A DNA stretch of 46,599 nt from an uncultured Pelagibacteraceae bacterium (GCA_902516395.1 CABXYN010000010.1:1-46599), one strand, 5' to 3'. Counted from the stretch's first letter, positions 1 to 10,016 are shown. The notes: generated from the letters alone by a model not told the origin. A program made the numbers and translations.

Positions 1-1041
1 AAATCTAAAAACAGTTTAAACTTTAAAAAAATAAACTTTATTGAAAATAAAAACTTTATCTTCTTTAAAAATCTGAATATCTCGAATGATTTTAAAATAA
101 AAAGTGTAGATGAAATTAATGTAAACTTTTTAAACAAAAAAAAAATTTTAAATAATTTTATAATCAAAAAAACTTTAAATAACTATGATTTTATAGGTCA
201 CCAAGTTGATGGAGAAGAATTACTTGAAGCATTATTGAAGAGTAATAAAAAAAACAAATTTTCCAGATTGTTTGATAATATTAATTCTTCAGTAATATTA
301 AATCTCAATAAAATATATTTAGAAAAAAATTCATATCTAGAAAAACTAGATGGAGAGTTTGATATAAAGAATAATAAGCTATTTTTAGCTAAAGTTGATG
401 CGATTCTAGAAAATAAAAAAAAATTCTCCTATTACTACAGAACAACTAACAAAAACGAAAAAATTACAAACATTTTCATTCAAGAGCCAAAATCATTTAT
501 AAATAACTACAAATTTATAAAGGGTTTTGAGGAGGGTGAATTAAAATTAAATTCAATGAAAATTGATAATAACTCAAGATCAAACCTTAAAATTACCAAC
601 TTTAAAGTTAAGGAAGTTCCGGTACTGGCAAAAATACTAACACTTGCATCATTGCAGGGTATTGCAGATCTTCTGACTGGAGAAGGAATAAGATTTGACG
701 AATTTGAAATGGATTTTAAGACAAAAAATAATCTTACAGAAATTGATGAGATGTATGCAATTGGTCCCGCTATCTCAATAATGATGGAGGGGTATATTGA
801 AAAAGATAGAATAACAAGTTTAAGAGGAACTTTAGTACCAGCAACAACAATCAACAAGTCAATAGCAAAAATTCCTTTATTGGGAAATATTTTAGTAGGC
901 AGCAAAACTGGTGAGGGTGTTTTTGGTGTTAGCTTCAAGATAAAAGGACCACCAGATGATCTGAAAAGTACAGTCAATCCAATAAAAACTCTAACTCCAC
1001 GATTTATAACTAGGACTCTTGAAAAAATTAAAGGTAACTAA
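1..1041 (+). CDS. AsmA-like C-terminal domain protein, 5' end outside the window
   Basis: The reading frame is open from the first base to TAA at 1039-1041, so this is the C-terminal 346 residues of a longer protein; the TTG at 235 is internal and not the start. The last ~150 residues match the AsmA/DUF3971-type C-terminal pattern: a 'LASLQGIADLLTGEGI' segment, a 'GPAISIMMEGYI' strand, 'GTLVPATTIN', 'IPLLGNILVG' and 'GPPDDLKSTVNP'. Known AsmA-family proteins are large, membrane-anchored periplasmic proteins linked to outer-membrane assembly or lipid transport. The visible part is rich in Lys and Asn. Its stop overlaps the convergent tyrS stop by 4 bases. The family assignment is fairly secure; the exact role is unknown. 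Confidence 0.75.
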   Translation, partial: KSKNSLNFKKINFIENKNFIFFKNLNISNDFKIKSVDEINVNFLNKKKILNNFIIKKTLNNYDFIGHQVDGEELLEALLKSNKKNKFSRLFDNINSSVILNLNKIYLEKNSYLEKLDGEFDIKNNKLFLAKVDAILENKKKFSYYYRTTNKNEKITNIFIQEPKSFINNYKFIKGFEEGELKLNSMKIDNNSRSNLKITNFKVKEVPVLAKILTLASLQGIADLLTGEGIRFDEFEMDFKTKNNLTEIDEMYAIGPAISIMMEGYIEKDRITSLRGTLVPATTINKSIAKIPLLGNILVGSKTGEGVFGVSFKIKGPPDDLKSTVNPIKTLTPRFITRTLEKIKGN

Positions 1042-2261
1042 TTTGTAATTTTAAAGTGTTTTTTCTTTCCTATTGATAATTTTACATATCCTTTGTCTGA
1101 GAACAAACTGTTATCAATAATATATTTTTCATCATGTATATTTTTATTATCTATTTTAATTGCATTTGATTTAATTAATCTTCTAATTTCAGATTTCGAA
1201 ATATCTTCATTTACAAATGAGATTAGTTCGACAATACTTTTTGATAGAATTTCATTTGTAACTTTTATCCCAGGAAGATTTGCGCCTGTTGAATTTTCTT
1301 TAAAGGTATTTTTTGCAAGATTTCCAGATTTTTTTGCTTCTTTTTCTCCATGCAACATAGCTGTTGCGTTGTTTGCTAGTAAGATTTTTAATTCATTAAT
1401 ATTTTTATCTTTTTCATTGTCTATTTCATCTAAAGATAAATCAGTAAACATTCTTAAAAACTTTAATACATCTCGATCATCTGTGTTTCTCCAAAACTGC
1501 CAATAATCATATGGGGATAGCATCTCCTTATTAAGCCATACTGCGCCTTTTTCAGTTTTACCCATTTTAGTTCCAGATGCCAAAGTTATGAGTGGTGTAG
1601 TTAAACCATAAACATGATTTCCAGACTCTCTTTTAATAAGCTCCACTCCATTTACAATGTTACCCCATTGATCAGACCCACCAATTTGAAGGTTACACTT
1701 GTTAGATTTATTAAGTTCATAAAAGTCATATGCCTGTAAAATCATGTAGTTAAATTCCATGTAACTCAATGATTGCTCTCTTTCTAGTCTGAGTTTTACA
1801 CTATCAAAAGATAACATTTTATTTATTGTAAAATGTTTACCTATGTCTCTTAAAAAATTTATATAGTTAAGTTTACTCAACCATTTATAGTTATTAACAA
1901 AAATTGGTTTCAATTTTGGATTATTTGTTTTTAGGAATATTTTAAAAACTTTTTTTATATTATTAATATTATTCTCTATCTCCTTCTCAGAAAGTATTTT
2001 TCTAGTTTCTTCTTTTCCAGATGGATCTCCAATTCTTGTTGTTCCTCCACCCACAAGAACAATTGGTCTGTGCCCATGTTTTTGCAGAAGTCTGAGGCAC
2101 ATTATTTGTAATAAACTACCAACGTGAAGACTAGGTGCTGTGCTGTCAAATCCAATATATGCGTTAACACTTTCTTTGTTCAATAATTCTGATAATTCTA
2201 ATTCATTAGTACACTGGTAATAATACCCTCTATCTTTAAATTCTTTTAAAAAATTATTCAT
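1038..2261 (-). CDS. tyrS: Tyrosyl-tRNA synthetase
   Basis: Charges tRNA-Tyr with tyrosine in the cytoplasm. The 407-residue length is normal for bacterial TyrRS. The class I signature appears as HVGS at residues 46-49 in 'APSLHVGSLLQ', the form usual in alphaproteobacteria, and the second motif as KMGKT at 232-236. 'GGSDQWGN' near 194-201 is the tyrosine/adenylate-binding segment. An S4-like RNA-binding domain closes the protein (about 340-400, 'SEIRRLIKSNAIKIDN'). The ATG at 2259-2261 is the only sensible start. It is divergent from anmK across 47 bases and convergent with the AsmA-like gene. Confidence 0.96.
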   Translation of the reverse strand: MNNFLKEFKDRGYYYQCTNELELSELLNKESVNAYIGFDSTAPSLHVGSLLQIMCLRLLQKHGHRPIVLVGGGTTRIGDPSGKEETRKILSEKEIENNINNIKKVFKIFLKTNNPKLKPIFVNNYKWLSKLNYINFLRDIGKHFTINKMLSFDSVKLRLEREQSLSYMEFNYMILQAYDFYELNKSNKCNLQIGGSDQWGNIVNGVELIKRESGNHVYGLTTPLITLASGTKMGKTEKGAVWLNKEMLSPYDYWQFWRNTDDRDVLKFLRMFTDLSLDEIDNEKDKNINELKILLANNATAMLHGEKEAKKSGNLAKNTFKENSTGANLPGIKVTNEILSKSIVELISFVNEDISKSEIRRLIKSNAIKIDNKNIHDEKYIIDNSLFSDKGYVKLSIGKKKHFKITN

Positions 2262-2308
2262 AAGTCTATAATCTTACAATATACATATTTTAATAAAAAA
2301 AAATAAGA

Positions 2309-3406
2309 ATGGAAAAAAATTTATCTGCACTTGGGTTTATGAGTGGAACATCTGGTGACGGTGTAGATACTTCAGTAATAAGTTCCAACGGTAAAGACAT
2401 TATTGATATCAAATATAATAGATTTGATCCTTATCCAAAAAATCTCTCAAATAAAATTCATCGAGTAAAAGAAAATATTTCAGAAAGGCAAGATCTACTT
2501 AGATATTCATCTGATATTGAGGATTTAGAGTTACAAGTTACTAATTTCCACGCAGATATAGCAAATAAAGTGATTAAAGAAATTAATTTTGACCTGATAG
2601 GTTTTCATGGTCATACAATTTACCATAATTCAGGTGAAAAAATTTCCAAACAAATTGGACTTGGCGTCGACTTATCAAAAATAACTAAGAAAATTGTAGT
2701 TTACAATTTTAGACAAAACGATATTAAAAATGGAGGTGAGGGCGCACCTTTGTCACCAATTTACCATGCTGCTCTAATAAAAAATTTATTTAGTGAAAAT
2801 AAAGTAAAAACTCCAATTTCAATATTAAATATTGGTGGGATTGCTAACATTACAGAAATTGACAAAGATTTTAAAATTACCAGCAGGGATATAGGGCCAG
2901 GAAATTGTTTAATTGACATGTGGGTAAGAAAAAATTCTGATAAATTATTTGATGAGAATGGAAATTTTGCAGACAAAGGAAAGATAGATAAATTTATTTT
3001 TGATCAATATCTAGAAAACTTTTATTATAGTAAAATCAACTCCAAAAGGTCACTAGACACAAATGATTTTGACATTTCTTTTGCTAAAGGTTTATCTTTA
3101 GAAAATGGAACAGCAACAATTACCAATTTAACATCTGAATTATTATCAAAAAAAGTTGGTAATTATGATATTTGTGTTAGTGGTGGTGGTAGGAAAAATA
3201 AATCTTTAATTAATTCATTAAAAAAAAAAATTAATAATAATATTTTTTCTATCGATGATTTAAATATTGATGGTGATTTCGTTGAGTCACAAGCATTTGC
3301 TTTTCTTGCAATAAGATCTTATTTAGGATTACCTATTTCCTTTCCTTCAACAACTAATTGTAAAGAACCTTCTATAGGAGGCACTATAATTAAAAATTTT
3401 AACTAG
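2309..3406 (+). CDS. anmK: Anhydro-N-acetylmuramic acid kinase
   Basis: Phosphorylates and opens 1,6-anhydro-N-acetylmuramic acid released from peptidoglycan, giving MurNAc-6-phosphate for cell-wall recycling. The 365-residue protein opens with the family hallmark 'GFMSGTSGDGVD' (residues 9-20), has a 'NIGGIANIT' nucleotide-binding segment in the middle, 'CVSGGGRKN' and a C-terminal 'DGDFVESQAFAFLAIRSYLGLPISFPSTT' region, all typical of AnmK. It is divergent from tyrS; in many proteobacteria the two are neighbours. Its stop overlaps the stop of the convergent hydrolase by 4 bases. Confidence 0.95.
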   Translation: MEKNLSALGFMSGTSGDGVDTSVISSNGKDIIDIKYNRFDPYPKNLSNKIHRVKENISERQDLLRYSSDIEDLELQVTNFHADIANKVIKEINFDLIGFHGHTIYHNSGEKISKQIGLGVDLSKITKKIVVYNFRQNDIKNGGEGAPLSPIYHAALIKNLFSENKVKTPISILNIGGIANITEIDKDFKITSRDIGPGNCLIDMWVRKNSDKLFDENGNFADKGKIDKFIFDQYLENFYYSKINSKRSLDTNDFDISFAKGLSLENGTATITNLTSELLSKKVGNYDICVSGGGRKNKSLINSLKKKINNNIFSIDDLNIDGDFVESQAFAFLAIRSYLGLPISFPSTTNCKEPSIGGTIIKNFN

Positions 3407-4068
3407 TACAGGGCAGTTTCTTTTTTAATATAAGTATTTAAAGATTTGATTAATGCCAAATCATTTTTGGAAAAAAAATGGTTCGCATCAGGAATAGATT
3501 CAAATTTAACTTTAATACCCTTTTGTTCACTTAGTCTCTTATTTAAATCATTTATATGTTCTATTGGAACTAGTTCATCTTTCTTTCCATAAATCATTAT
3601 TCCTGAGGTTGGGCAAGGTGATAAAAAAGAAAAATCATAAACATTTGGTTGAGGTGAGACAACAACAAACCTATTTATCTCAGGCCTTCTCATTAGTAAT
3701 TGCATTGCTATTAAAGATCCGAATGAAAAACCAGAAATCCAGCATTGAGAGTTATCGAAGTTTTCTCTTTCCAGCCAATCTAACGCTGCAGCAGCATCTG
3801 CAAGTTCACCTTGACCATTATCGAATTCGCCATCACTTTTACCAACTCCTCTAAAATTTACCCTACATACTGAAAAATCATTATCCATAAATGTTTGAAA
3901 TATATCTACAACAACTTTATTATTCATGGTTCCACCATACTGAGGATGAGGGTGAAGAACTAAAGCTATGGGTGAAGTATTTTTTTTACTCTTAAAATAT
4001 TTTGCCTCTAGCCTTCCCGCAGGACCTGGAATAAATATTTCTACTATTTTATTATCTACTGATGCCAT
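3403..4068 (-). CDS. Alpha/beta hydrolase
   Basis: A 221-residue alpha/beta hydrolase of unknown substrate. An HPHPQYGG oxyanion-side loop (39-46) is followed by the nucleophile elbow GFSFG (113-117, Ser115). Asp164 ('GKKDELVP') and His197 ('DANHFF') are in the expected places for the rest of the triad. There is no signal peptide, so it is presumably cytoplasmic. The family is often annotated as a putative dienelactone hydrolase-like or serine aminopeptidase-like protein; I cannot choose a substrate. It is divergent from iscR, with the 129-base shared intergenic region holding the IscR-type site. Confidence 0.85.
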   Translation of the reverse strand: MASVDNKIVEIFIPGPAGRLEAKYFKSKKNTSPIALVLHPHPQYGGTMNNKVVVDIFQTFMDNDFSVCRVNFRGVGKSDGEFDNGQGELADAAAALDWLERENFDNSQCWISGFSFGSLIAMQLLMRRPEINRFVVVSPQPNVYDFSFLSPCPTSGIMIYGKKDELVPIEHINDLNKRLSEQKGIKVKFESIPDANHFFSKNDLALIKSLNTYIKKETALY

Positions 4069-4142
4069 TGATTATTAATCTCAAAAAAAAGTTAGGTTTT
4101 TCTATCAAAATTGAGTGACAAAATGCAAGTTTTTAAATAGCT

Positions 4143-4177
4143 ATTAATCTTGACTAAAATAGTCGGGTATATATAAG
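4143..4177 (+). promoter_or_regulatory. iscR-suf promoter with IscR-type operator
   Basis: A -35 box TTGACT (4150-4155) and a -10 box TATAAG (4172-4177) are separated by 16 bases. The inverted repeat GACT-AAAAT-AGTC (4152-4164) and the flanks (AAT before, GGGTAT after) closely resemble the type-1 IscR site known from E. coli, where [2Fe-2S]-IscR represses its own operon. The operator overlaps the -35 box and spacer, which fits repression. The expected transcript start would leave a leader of only about 14 bases before the iscR ATG at 4198. Confidence 0.85.
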
Positions 4178-4197
4178 TCGCGTAAATTGCGGAAAAT

Positions 4198-4620
4198 ATG
4201 AAATTATCAAGTAAAGGTAGATATGCTGTAATGGCTTTAGCAGATCTAGCAAAATTTAATCTAAATGAGCCAGTATCTTTAAGAGACATATCTTTAAGAC
4301 AAGGTATATCCCTTGTTTATTTGGAACAACTTTTTTCAAAATTAAAAAAAAACCAAATTGTCTCAAGCGTTAGAGGCAATAGAGGTGGCTACGTACTATC
4401 AAAGCAAGCTTCTGAGATAAAAATTTCAGATGTATTTATTGCGGTTGATGAAAAAGTAAAAACAGTTGGATGCGAAAAACATTCTGAGAGTGGATGTAAT
4501 GGTAAGTCTTCTAAATGTATTACTCATGATTTGTGGGATGAGCTAGAGGATTATATAAATAATTTTTTCCAGCAAAAAACATTAAGTGATTTGATTAATA
4601 AGAGAACTTTAAATGGATAA
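4198..4620 (+). CDS. iscR: Rrf2-family iron-sulfur regulator IscR
   Basis: A 140-residue DNA-binding regulator that senses iron-sulfur cluster status. The N-terminal winged helix starts '[18 protein letters not shown]' as in IscR. The cluster ligands are present as Cys92, Cys100, Cys107 and His110, in the arrangement C-x7-C-x6-C-x2-H; the loop between the cysteines is slightly longer than in E. coli (C92, C98, C104, H107). 'THDLWDELE' after the third cysteine is typical. It is the first gene of the suf operon; its 3' end overlaps sufB by 8 bases. Autorepression is likely given the operator at 4143-4177. Confidence 0.93.
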   Translation: MKLSSKGRYAVMALADLAKFNLNEPVSLRDISLRQGISLVYLEQLFSKLKKNQIVSSVRGNRGGYVLSKQASEIKISDVFIAVDEKVKTVGCEKHSESGCNGKSSKCITHDLWDELEDYINNFFQQKTLSDLINKRTLNG

Positions 4621-6055
4621 TAGACAAAAAGAAATTGATAATTTAAAAGATTATAAATATGGCTTTACAACCGATATTGAGAACATAAGAGCGCCTCGGG
4701 GATTAAATGAAGATGTGATAAAATTTATCTCTAATATAAAAAAAGAACCACAATGGATGCTTGATTTTAGATTAAAAGCATACGAAAGATTTAAACAGTT
4801 AAAAGAACCTGATTGGCAAAAACCAAAATATCCAAAAATAGATTACCAAGATTTATATTATTATTCAGCACCTAAAAGTATGAAAGATAAACCAAAAAAC
4901 TTAGATGATTTAGACCCTAAACTTTTAGAAACTTATAAAAAATTGGGTATCCCACTTCAAGAGCAAAAAAGACTTAATGGGATAGCAGTTGATGCAGTAT
5001 TTGACTCTGTTTCTGTTGCAACTACATTTAGAGAAGAATTAACAAAACAGGGGATTATTTTTTGTCCAATTTCGGAAGCAATACAAAATCATCCTGAATT
5101 AGTTAAAAAATATTTAGGTTCGGTTATACCACTCACTGACCATTTTTTTGCGACACTAAACTCTGCAGTTTTTACTGATGGATCATTTGCCTACATACCT
5201 CAAGGAGTACGTTGCCCAATGGAGCTTTCAACATACTTTAGAATTAACGCATCTAACACAGGACAATTTGAAAGAACACTAATTGTTGCCGATAAGGGAA
5301 GTTATGTAAGTTATTTAGAAGGTTGTACTGCTCCAATGCGTGACGAAAATCAGTTACATGCCGCAAATGTTGAATTAGTTGCATTAGATGATGCAGAGAT
5401 AAAATATTCTACAGTTCAGAATTGGTATCCTGGTGATAAAGATGGAAAAGGTGGAATTTATAATTTTGTTACAAAGCGTGGATTGTGTAAAGGTAAGAAC
5501 TCAAAAATCTCTTGGACACAAGTCGAAACTGGTTCTGCCATTACTTGGAAATATCCAAGTTGTATTTTAAAAGGTGATAACTCTGTTGGAGAATTTTACT
5601 CAATAGCTATTACTAATAATCATCAAAAAGCAGATACCGGAACTAAAATGATACATTTAGGAAAAAATACTAAAAGTAAAATAATATCAAAAGGTATTAG
5701 CGCTGGTTTCTCAGATATGACTTATAGAGGTTTGGTTGATATCTCCTCAAAAGCCACAAATTCCAATAATTATACTCAATGTGACTCGTTATTAATGGGT
5801 AACAAATGTGGGGCACATACAGTTCCATATATTAAAAATAAAAACTCAGAATCCAACATTGCTCATGAAGCAACAACATCAAAAATTAGTGAAGAGCAAT
5901 TACATTACTGTCAGCAGAGAGGCTTGAGTGCTGAAGAGGCAGTAGGATTAATTGTTAATGGATTTTGTAAAGAAGTATTACAACAATTACCAATGGAATT
6001 TGCCGTGGAGGCTCAAAAATTAGTTGGAATTAGTTTAGAAGGCAGTGTGGGTTAA
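4613..6055 (+). CDS. sufB: Fe-S cluster scaffold protein SufB
   Basis: Core scaffold of the SufBCD complex, on which clusters are assembled in the cytosol. The 480-residue length is normal. The C-terminal part aligns readily with E. coli SufB: '[19 protein letters not shown]' supplies the equivalent of the essential Cys405 (here Cys390), and '[17 protein letters not shown]' the His433/Glu434 pair (here 418/419). The final '[19 protein letters not shown]' is the family ending. Translation probably couples to iscR (8-base overlap) and to sufC (TAATG, 1-base overlap). Confidence 0.97.
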   Translation: MDNRQKEIDNLKDYKYGFTTDIENIRAPRGLNEDVIKFISNIKKEPQWMLDFRLKAYERFKQLKEPDWQKPKYPKIDYQDLYYYSAPKSMKDKPKNLDDLDPKLLETYKKLGIPLQEQKRLNGIAVDAVFDSVSVATTFREELTKQGIIFCPISEAIQNHPELVKKYLGSVIPLTDHFFATLNSAVFTDGSFAYIPQGVRCPMELSTYFRINASNTGQFERTLIVADKGSYVSYLEGCTAPMRDENQLHAANVELVALDDAEIKYSTVQNWYPGDKDGKGGIYNFVTKRGLCKGKNSKISWTQVETGSAITWKYPSCILKGDNSVGEFYSIAITNNHQKADTGTKMIHLGKNTKSKIISKGISAGFSDMTYRGLVDISSKATNSNNYTQCDSLLMGNKCGAHTVPYIKNKNSESNIAHEATTSKISEEQLHYCQQRGLSAEEAVGLIVNGFCKEVLQQLPMEFAVEAQKLVGISLEGSVG

Positions 6056-6789
6056 TGTTAAAAATAAATAAATTAAATGCAAAAATTGATAGCAAAGAAA
6101 TTTTAAAAGAGTTTTCTTTAAATATAAATCCTGGAGAGGTTCACGCTATTATGGGCCCTAATGGATCTGGTAAAAGCACGTTATCAAATATTTTATCGGG
6201 TAAAAAAGGTTACGAAGTTTCAGGAGAGGTACTTTTTGAGGAAAAAGATTTGTTTGAACTAGAAACTGAGGAAAGAGCCCATAAAGGTATTTTTCTTGCC
6301 TTTCAATATCCATTAGAAATTCCAGGTGTTAATACAAATATATTTCTAAAGACCTCATTAAATGCAGTAAGGAAAGCAAGAGGTGAAAAAGAGCTTGATG
6401 CTATAGAGTTTTTAAAATTAGTTAAGGAAAAATCTCTAGAACTTAAATTTGATGAGGAAAAATTAAATAGACAACTAAATGTTGGTTTTTCAGGTGGAGA
6501 GAAAAAGAAAAATGAAATTTTGCAAATGTCATTATTGGCTCCAAAATTATCAATATTAGATGAAACAGATTCAGGTTTAGATATTGATGCATTAAGAATT
6601 GTAGCTGATGGAGTTAATGCATTAAGGGATAATAAAAAATCATTTTTAATAATTACACATTATCAAAGATTGCTTGATTATATTAAACCTGATTTTGTCC
6701 ATGTTTTAATGGATGGAAAAATTGTTAAATCTGGTGGGGCAGAGTTAGCTTTGGAACTAGAAAAAAAGGGGTATGAAAGTTTTCATTAG
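6055..6789 (+). CDS. sufC: SufBCD complex ATPase SufC
   Basis: ABC-type ATPase that powers the SufBCD scaffold; it is not a transporter subunit. In 244 residues it shows Walker A 'GPNGSGKST' (34-42), the Q-loop at Gln84, the signature 'FSGGEKKK' (145-152), Walker B 'LSILDET' (165-171) and the H-loop 'ITHYQR'. 'GEKKKNE' after the signature is characteristic of SufC. sufD follows directly after the stop codon. Confidence 0.97.
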   Translation: MLKINKLNAKIDSKEILKEFSLNINPGEVHAIMGPNGSGKSTLSNILSGKKGYEVSGEVLFEEKDLFELETEERAHKGIFLAFQYPLEIPGVNTNIFLKTSLNAVRKARGEKELDAIEFLKLVKEKSLELKFDEEKLNRQLNVGFSGGEKKKNEILQMSLLAPKLSILDETDSGLDIDALRIVADGVNALRDNKKSFLIITHYQRLLDYIKPDFVHVLMDGKIVKSGGAELALELEKKGYESFH

Positions 6790-8037
6790 ATGAAAGAGCA
6801 ATTACAAAAAGATTTTGATAATACAATTGGAAATTTAACTTTATCTCAAAAAGATATTGAAATAAAAAAATTTTATTTAGATAATTTTATTAATAAAGGC
6901 TTTCCGAACAGAAAAGAAGAAGACTGGAAATTTTCTGATCTCAACCAAATAATAAAAAAAAATATTGGTGAGCTAAGTTTCCATAATGATTATACATCCA
7001 CAAATAAAGTTGATACTTCTGTATTCGTAGATGGTCTAGAGCATAACAAAATAGTATTTATTAATGGAAGAATAGAAAAAATTGATTTTGATTATGAAAA
7101 AAAAGACCAAATAGAAATAATTGATCAGTCGGAAACTATCAATAAATTTAACAATAATAACGCCTTATCAGACTTAAATAGTGCATTTACAAACAAGTCT
7201 TTTAAAATAGTGGTTAAAGAGGGTTATCAGTTAACAAAACCTCTTATTATCTATCACACAACCAACTCCAAAATCTGGTCTAAAAATATTAATTTAAGAT
7301 TGAATTTTGAATTATATAAAAATAGTTCCTTAAGATTAATTGATTTATTTAGGGATACTTCTGAAAAAAATTTTATAAATATTTTTTACAACTTTGGTTT
7401 AAAAGAAAATTCTATTTTAAAAAATTACAAGGTAGATAGGTTTGAAAATAAAAATATTAAGTATTCCTTCAATAATATTGAGCAAGATAAAAATAGTGTT
7501 TCAGAAACATTTATTTTATCTTCAGGATCAAATTTTTGTAAGAATGAAATTAATTGTAACTTAAATGGAGAATATTCATCAGCTTTTGTAAATGGCATTT
7601 TCTCTATAAATAATAATAGACATCATGAAATTAGAACAATAATAAATCACTTAACTGAAAACACAAAAAGCTATCAACTTATTAAAAGCGTTTTAGAAGA
7701 TAGTTCTAGAGCAGTATATCAAGGAAAAATATTTGTTAACTCTAAAGCACAAAAAACTGACGGTTATCAACTGAGTAAAGCAATATTATTAAATAAAGAT
7801 TCCGAGTTTAATGCTAAGCCAGAGTTAGAAATTTATGCTGATGATGTAAAATGTTCACATGGTTCTGCATCAGGTAGTCTTAATGAGGACTCGATATTTT
7901 ATTTGATGTCTAGAGGTTTAAATTATCAACAATCAAGAGAACTTTTAATAAACGGTTTTCTGCTAGATGTTGTTGAAAAAATTACAGACCCTGAAGTAAA
8001 AAATTTAATTAAAAATATGATCGGAATAAAGGAATGA
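6790..8037 (+). CDS. sufD: Fe-S cluster assembly protein SufD
   Basis: SufB paralogue that pairs with SufB on the SufC dimer. The 415-residue protein has a divergent Lys/Asn-rich N-terminal half, including an 'FPNRKEEDWKFSDL' motif near residues 38-51 that is typical of SufD. The conserved C-terminal beta-helix region carries 'DDVKCSHGSASG', whose His357 corresponds to the functional His360 of E. coli SufD. Its stop overlaps the sufS start by 4 bases (ATGA). Confidence 0.95.
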   Translation: MKEQLQKDFDNTIGNLTLSQKDIEIKKFYLDNFINKGFPNRKEEDWKFSDLNQIIKKNIGELSFHNDYTSTNKVDTSVFVDGLEHNKIVFINGRIEKIDFDYEKKDQIEIIDQSETINKFNNNNALSDLNSAFTNKSFKIVVKEGYQLTKPLIIYHTTNSKIWSKNINLRLNFELYKNSSLRLIDLFRDTSEKNFINIFYNFGLKENSILKNYKVDRFENKNIKYSFNNIEQDKNSVSETFILSSGSNFCKNEINCNLNGEYSSAFVNGIFSINNNRHHEIRTIINHLTENTKSYQLIKSVLEDSSRAVYQGKIFVNSKAQKTDGYQLSKAILLNKDSEFNAKPELEIYADDVKCSHGSASGSLNEDSIFYLMSRGLNYQQSRELLINGFLLDVVEKITDPEVKNLIKNMIGIKE

Positions 8038-9254
8038 AAATAGAAAACATAAAAACTGAATTTCCTATATTTGATGAAAAAATTCAAAATAATGATTTAG
8101 TCTATTTAGATAGTGCAAACTCATCTCAAAAACCAAAAGTAGTAGCTGATAAAATAAATGAGTTTTATACTAAGCAATTTTCAAATGTTGGAAGAAGTGT
8201 TCATTATTTAGCAGTTGCAGCAACAAACTTATATGAAAATACAAGGTCTTCTGTTCAAAAATATATTAATGCTAAAGATAAAAATGAAATAGTTTTCACC
8301 AAAGGAGCAACCGAGGCATTGAATCTGGTGGCCAATACTCTAGGGCAAAAATATCTAAATGAGGGTGACGAAATTTTAATTACAGAGCTTGAGCATCATT
8401 CAAATTATGTGCCTTGGCATTTTTTAAGAAAATCAAAGAATATAAAAATTAACTTTGCAGAGGTAAATGAAGATGGAGATATTTCTCTGGAAGATATTGA
8501 AAAAAAAATAACTTCTAAGACCAAAGTAATTGCAATTACTCATCTATCTAACGTTACTGGAGCAATATTGCCTGTTAAAGAAATAACAGATCTTGCTCAC
8601 TCAAAGGGAATAATAGTCGTCATTGATGGTTGTCAGGGAGCTCCACATCTTAAATTAGATATGCAAGACTTAGATTGTGATTTTTATGCAATATCATGCC
8701 ATAAAATGTACGGACCCACTGGACTAGGTGTTTTATACGGTAAAAAAAAGTGGTTAGAGGAACTACCACCCTATCAAGGTGGAGGTGGAATGATTAGAGA
8801 AGTCAAAAAAGATAAAATATCTTATGGAGATTTACCGAATAAATATGAAGCTGGCACCATGGCTACGGCACAGGTCATTGCGTTTGATCAGTCAATAAAG
8901 TTTATGGAGAGTATTGGAATAGAGAATATTATGAAACATGAAGCTGATTTAGTTGAATATGGTCAAGAATTGTTACAAAAAAATAATTCAGTTAAATTGA
9001 TTGGTAGTCCAAAAAACAAAGGTGGAGTTTTATCGTTCACATTAGAAGGTGTTCACCCACACGACATTGCAACAATACTCGATGAAGATGGTGTTGCGAT
9101 AAGAGCAGGCCATCATTGTTGCCAAATATTACATGATAAATTAAATATACCTGCTAGTGCAAGAGCTTCAGTTGGAATTTATAATACTAAAGATGATTTA
9201 GACAAGCTAAACGACTCAATTAATAACTGTAAAAAAATATTCAATTTAAAATGA
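8034..9254 (+). CDS. sufS: Cysteine desulfurase SufS
   Basis: PLP enzyme that takes sulfur from cysteine and passes it on as persulfide for cluster assembly. In 406 residues, the PLP lysine is Lys224 ('SCHKMYGPTG'), His121/His122 lie in 'ELEHHSNYVPW', and the persulfide cysteine is Cys362 in 'RAGHHCCQ', close to E. coli Cys364. The short active-site loop marks the group II (SufS/CsdA) type rather than IscS. It overlaps sufD and the downstream sufU by 4 bases each. No sufE is present in the operon; SufU is the probable sulfur acceptor. Confidence 0.96.
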   Translation: MKIENIKTEFPIFDEKIQNNDLVYLDSANSSQKPKVVADKINEFYTKQFSNVGRSVHYLAVAATNLYENTRSSVQKYINAKDKNEIVFTKGATEALNLVANTLGQKYLNEGDEILITELEHHSNYVPWHFLRKSKNIKINFAEVNEDGDISLEDIEKKITSKTKVIAITHLSNVTGAILPVKEITDLAHSKGIIVVIDGCQGAPHLKLDMQDLDCDFYAISCHKMYGPTGLGVLYGKKKWLEELPPYQGGGGMIREVKKDKISYGDLPNKYEAGTMATAQVIAFDQSIKFMESIGIENIMKHEADLVEYGQELLQKNNSVKLIGSPKNKGGVLSFTLEGVHPHDIATILDEDGVAIRAGHHCCQILHDKLNIPASARASVGIYNTKDDLDKLNDSINNCKKIFNLK

Positions 9255-9715
9255 ACTTAAAAGAGCTTTATCAAGAAATTATTTTAGAACATGGAAAAAA
9301 TCCAAGGAATCTTGGTAAAACACATGAGTTCAATAAAGATGCCAAAGGTCATAATCCATTATGTGGAGATAATGTTCATGTTTATCTTAAACTTAATGGA
9401 CAAAAAATAGTTGAGGACATTTCATTTGAGGGAAGCGGATGTGCTATTTCAATGGCATCAGCTTCGATCATGACTGATTTAATTAAAGGCAAAAATGAGC
9501 ACGAGGCTAAAGAGATAGTTGAGGATTTTTTAGGAATGATAAAAGAAAATCCAGAATTAAAATCTGAATACTTAAAAGAAGACGAAAAAACTAAATTAAT
9601 GTGTCTATCTGGTGTTAAACAATATCCAATGAGAGTTAAGTGTGCAACATTATCATGGCATACCTTTGTATCTGCATTAGACAACTCAGAGGAAACAACT
9701 AAAACCGAGTCGTAA
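9251..9715 (+). CDS. sufU: SufU/NifU-like Fe-S assembly protein
   Basis: A 154-residue IscU-fold protein. Ligands Cys38 and Asp40 ('LCGD'), Cys64 ('GSGCAIS') and Cys131 ('RVKCA') form the zinc/cluster site. An insertion of about 18 residues before the last cysteine ('ELKSEYLKEDEKTKLMCLSGVKQ') separates SufU from IscU. SufU proteins accept persulfide sulfur from SufS by zinc-ligand swapping in Gram-positive bacteria; a similar role here is inferred from the absence of sufE. It is translationally coupled to sufS by a 4-base overlap. Confidence 0.92.
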   Translation: MNLKELYQEIILEHGKNPRNLGKTHEFNKDAKGHNPLCGDNVHVYLKLNGQKIVEDISFEGSGCAISMASASIMTDLIKGKNEHEAKEIVEDFLGMIKENPELKSEYLKEDEKTKLMCLSGVKQYPMRVKCATLSWHTFVSALDNSEETTKTES

Positions 9716-9719
9716 TTTT

Positions 9720-10016
9720 ATGGAATTAAAAGAAAAAGTAATTGAGGAAATAAAAAAAATTTACGATCCTGAGATACCAGTAAATATTTATGACCTAGGA
9801 TTAATCTATGATATTATTGTAGATAAAAAAAATATTAGTGTAAAAATGACACTTACCACTCCAAATTGCCCAGTAGCCGAAAGTTTGCCTAAAGAAGTTA
9901 AAGATAGTATTATGCAATTAGAAGAAGTTGACAAAGTAGATTTAGATTTAGTTTGGGAACCACCATGGGATAAATCTATGATGTCAGAGGCAGCAAAACT
10001 AGAATTAAATTTATGA
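9720..10016 (+). CDS. DUF59/MIP18-family Fe-S assembly factor (SufT-like)
   Basis: A 98-residue single DUF59 domain: 'EKVIEEIKKIYDPEIPVNIYDLGLIYDI' at the N-terminus, the conserved Cys50 in 'TLTTPNCPVAE', and 'VDLDLVWEPPWDKSMMSE' near the end. DUF59 proteins of suf operons help mature Fe-S proteins, especially when iron is short. It lies 4 bases after sufU and overlaps sufA by 4 bases, so it is in the same operon. The SufT name fits the context, though this is the short alphaproteobacterial form. Confidence 0.9.
   Translation: MELKEKVIEEIKKIYDPEIPVNIYDLGLIYDIIVDKKNISVKMTLTTPNCPVAESLPKEVKDSIMQLEEVDKVDLDLVWEPPWDKSMMSEAAKLELNL

Noticed and set aside
507..977. 156-codon open frame on the minus strand
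   Set aside because: Antisense shadow of the AsmA-like gene; low-complexity translation with no domain and no promoter or ribosome binding site.
1093..1506. 137-codon open frame on the plus strand
   Set aside because: Lies entirely inside tyrS on the other strand; Phe/Ser-rich translation typical of reverse-complement coding DNA.
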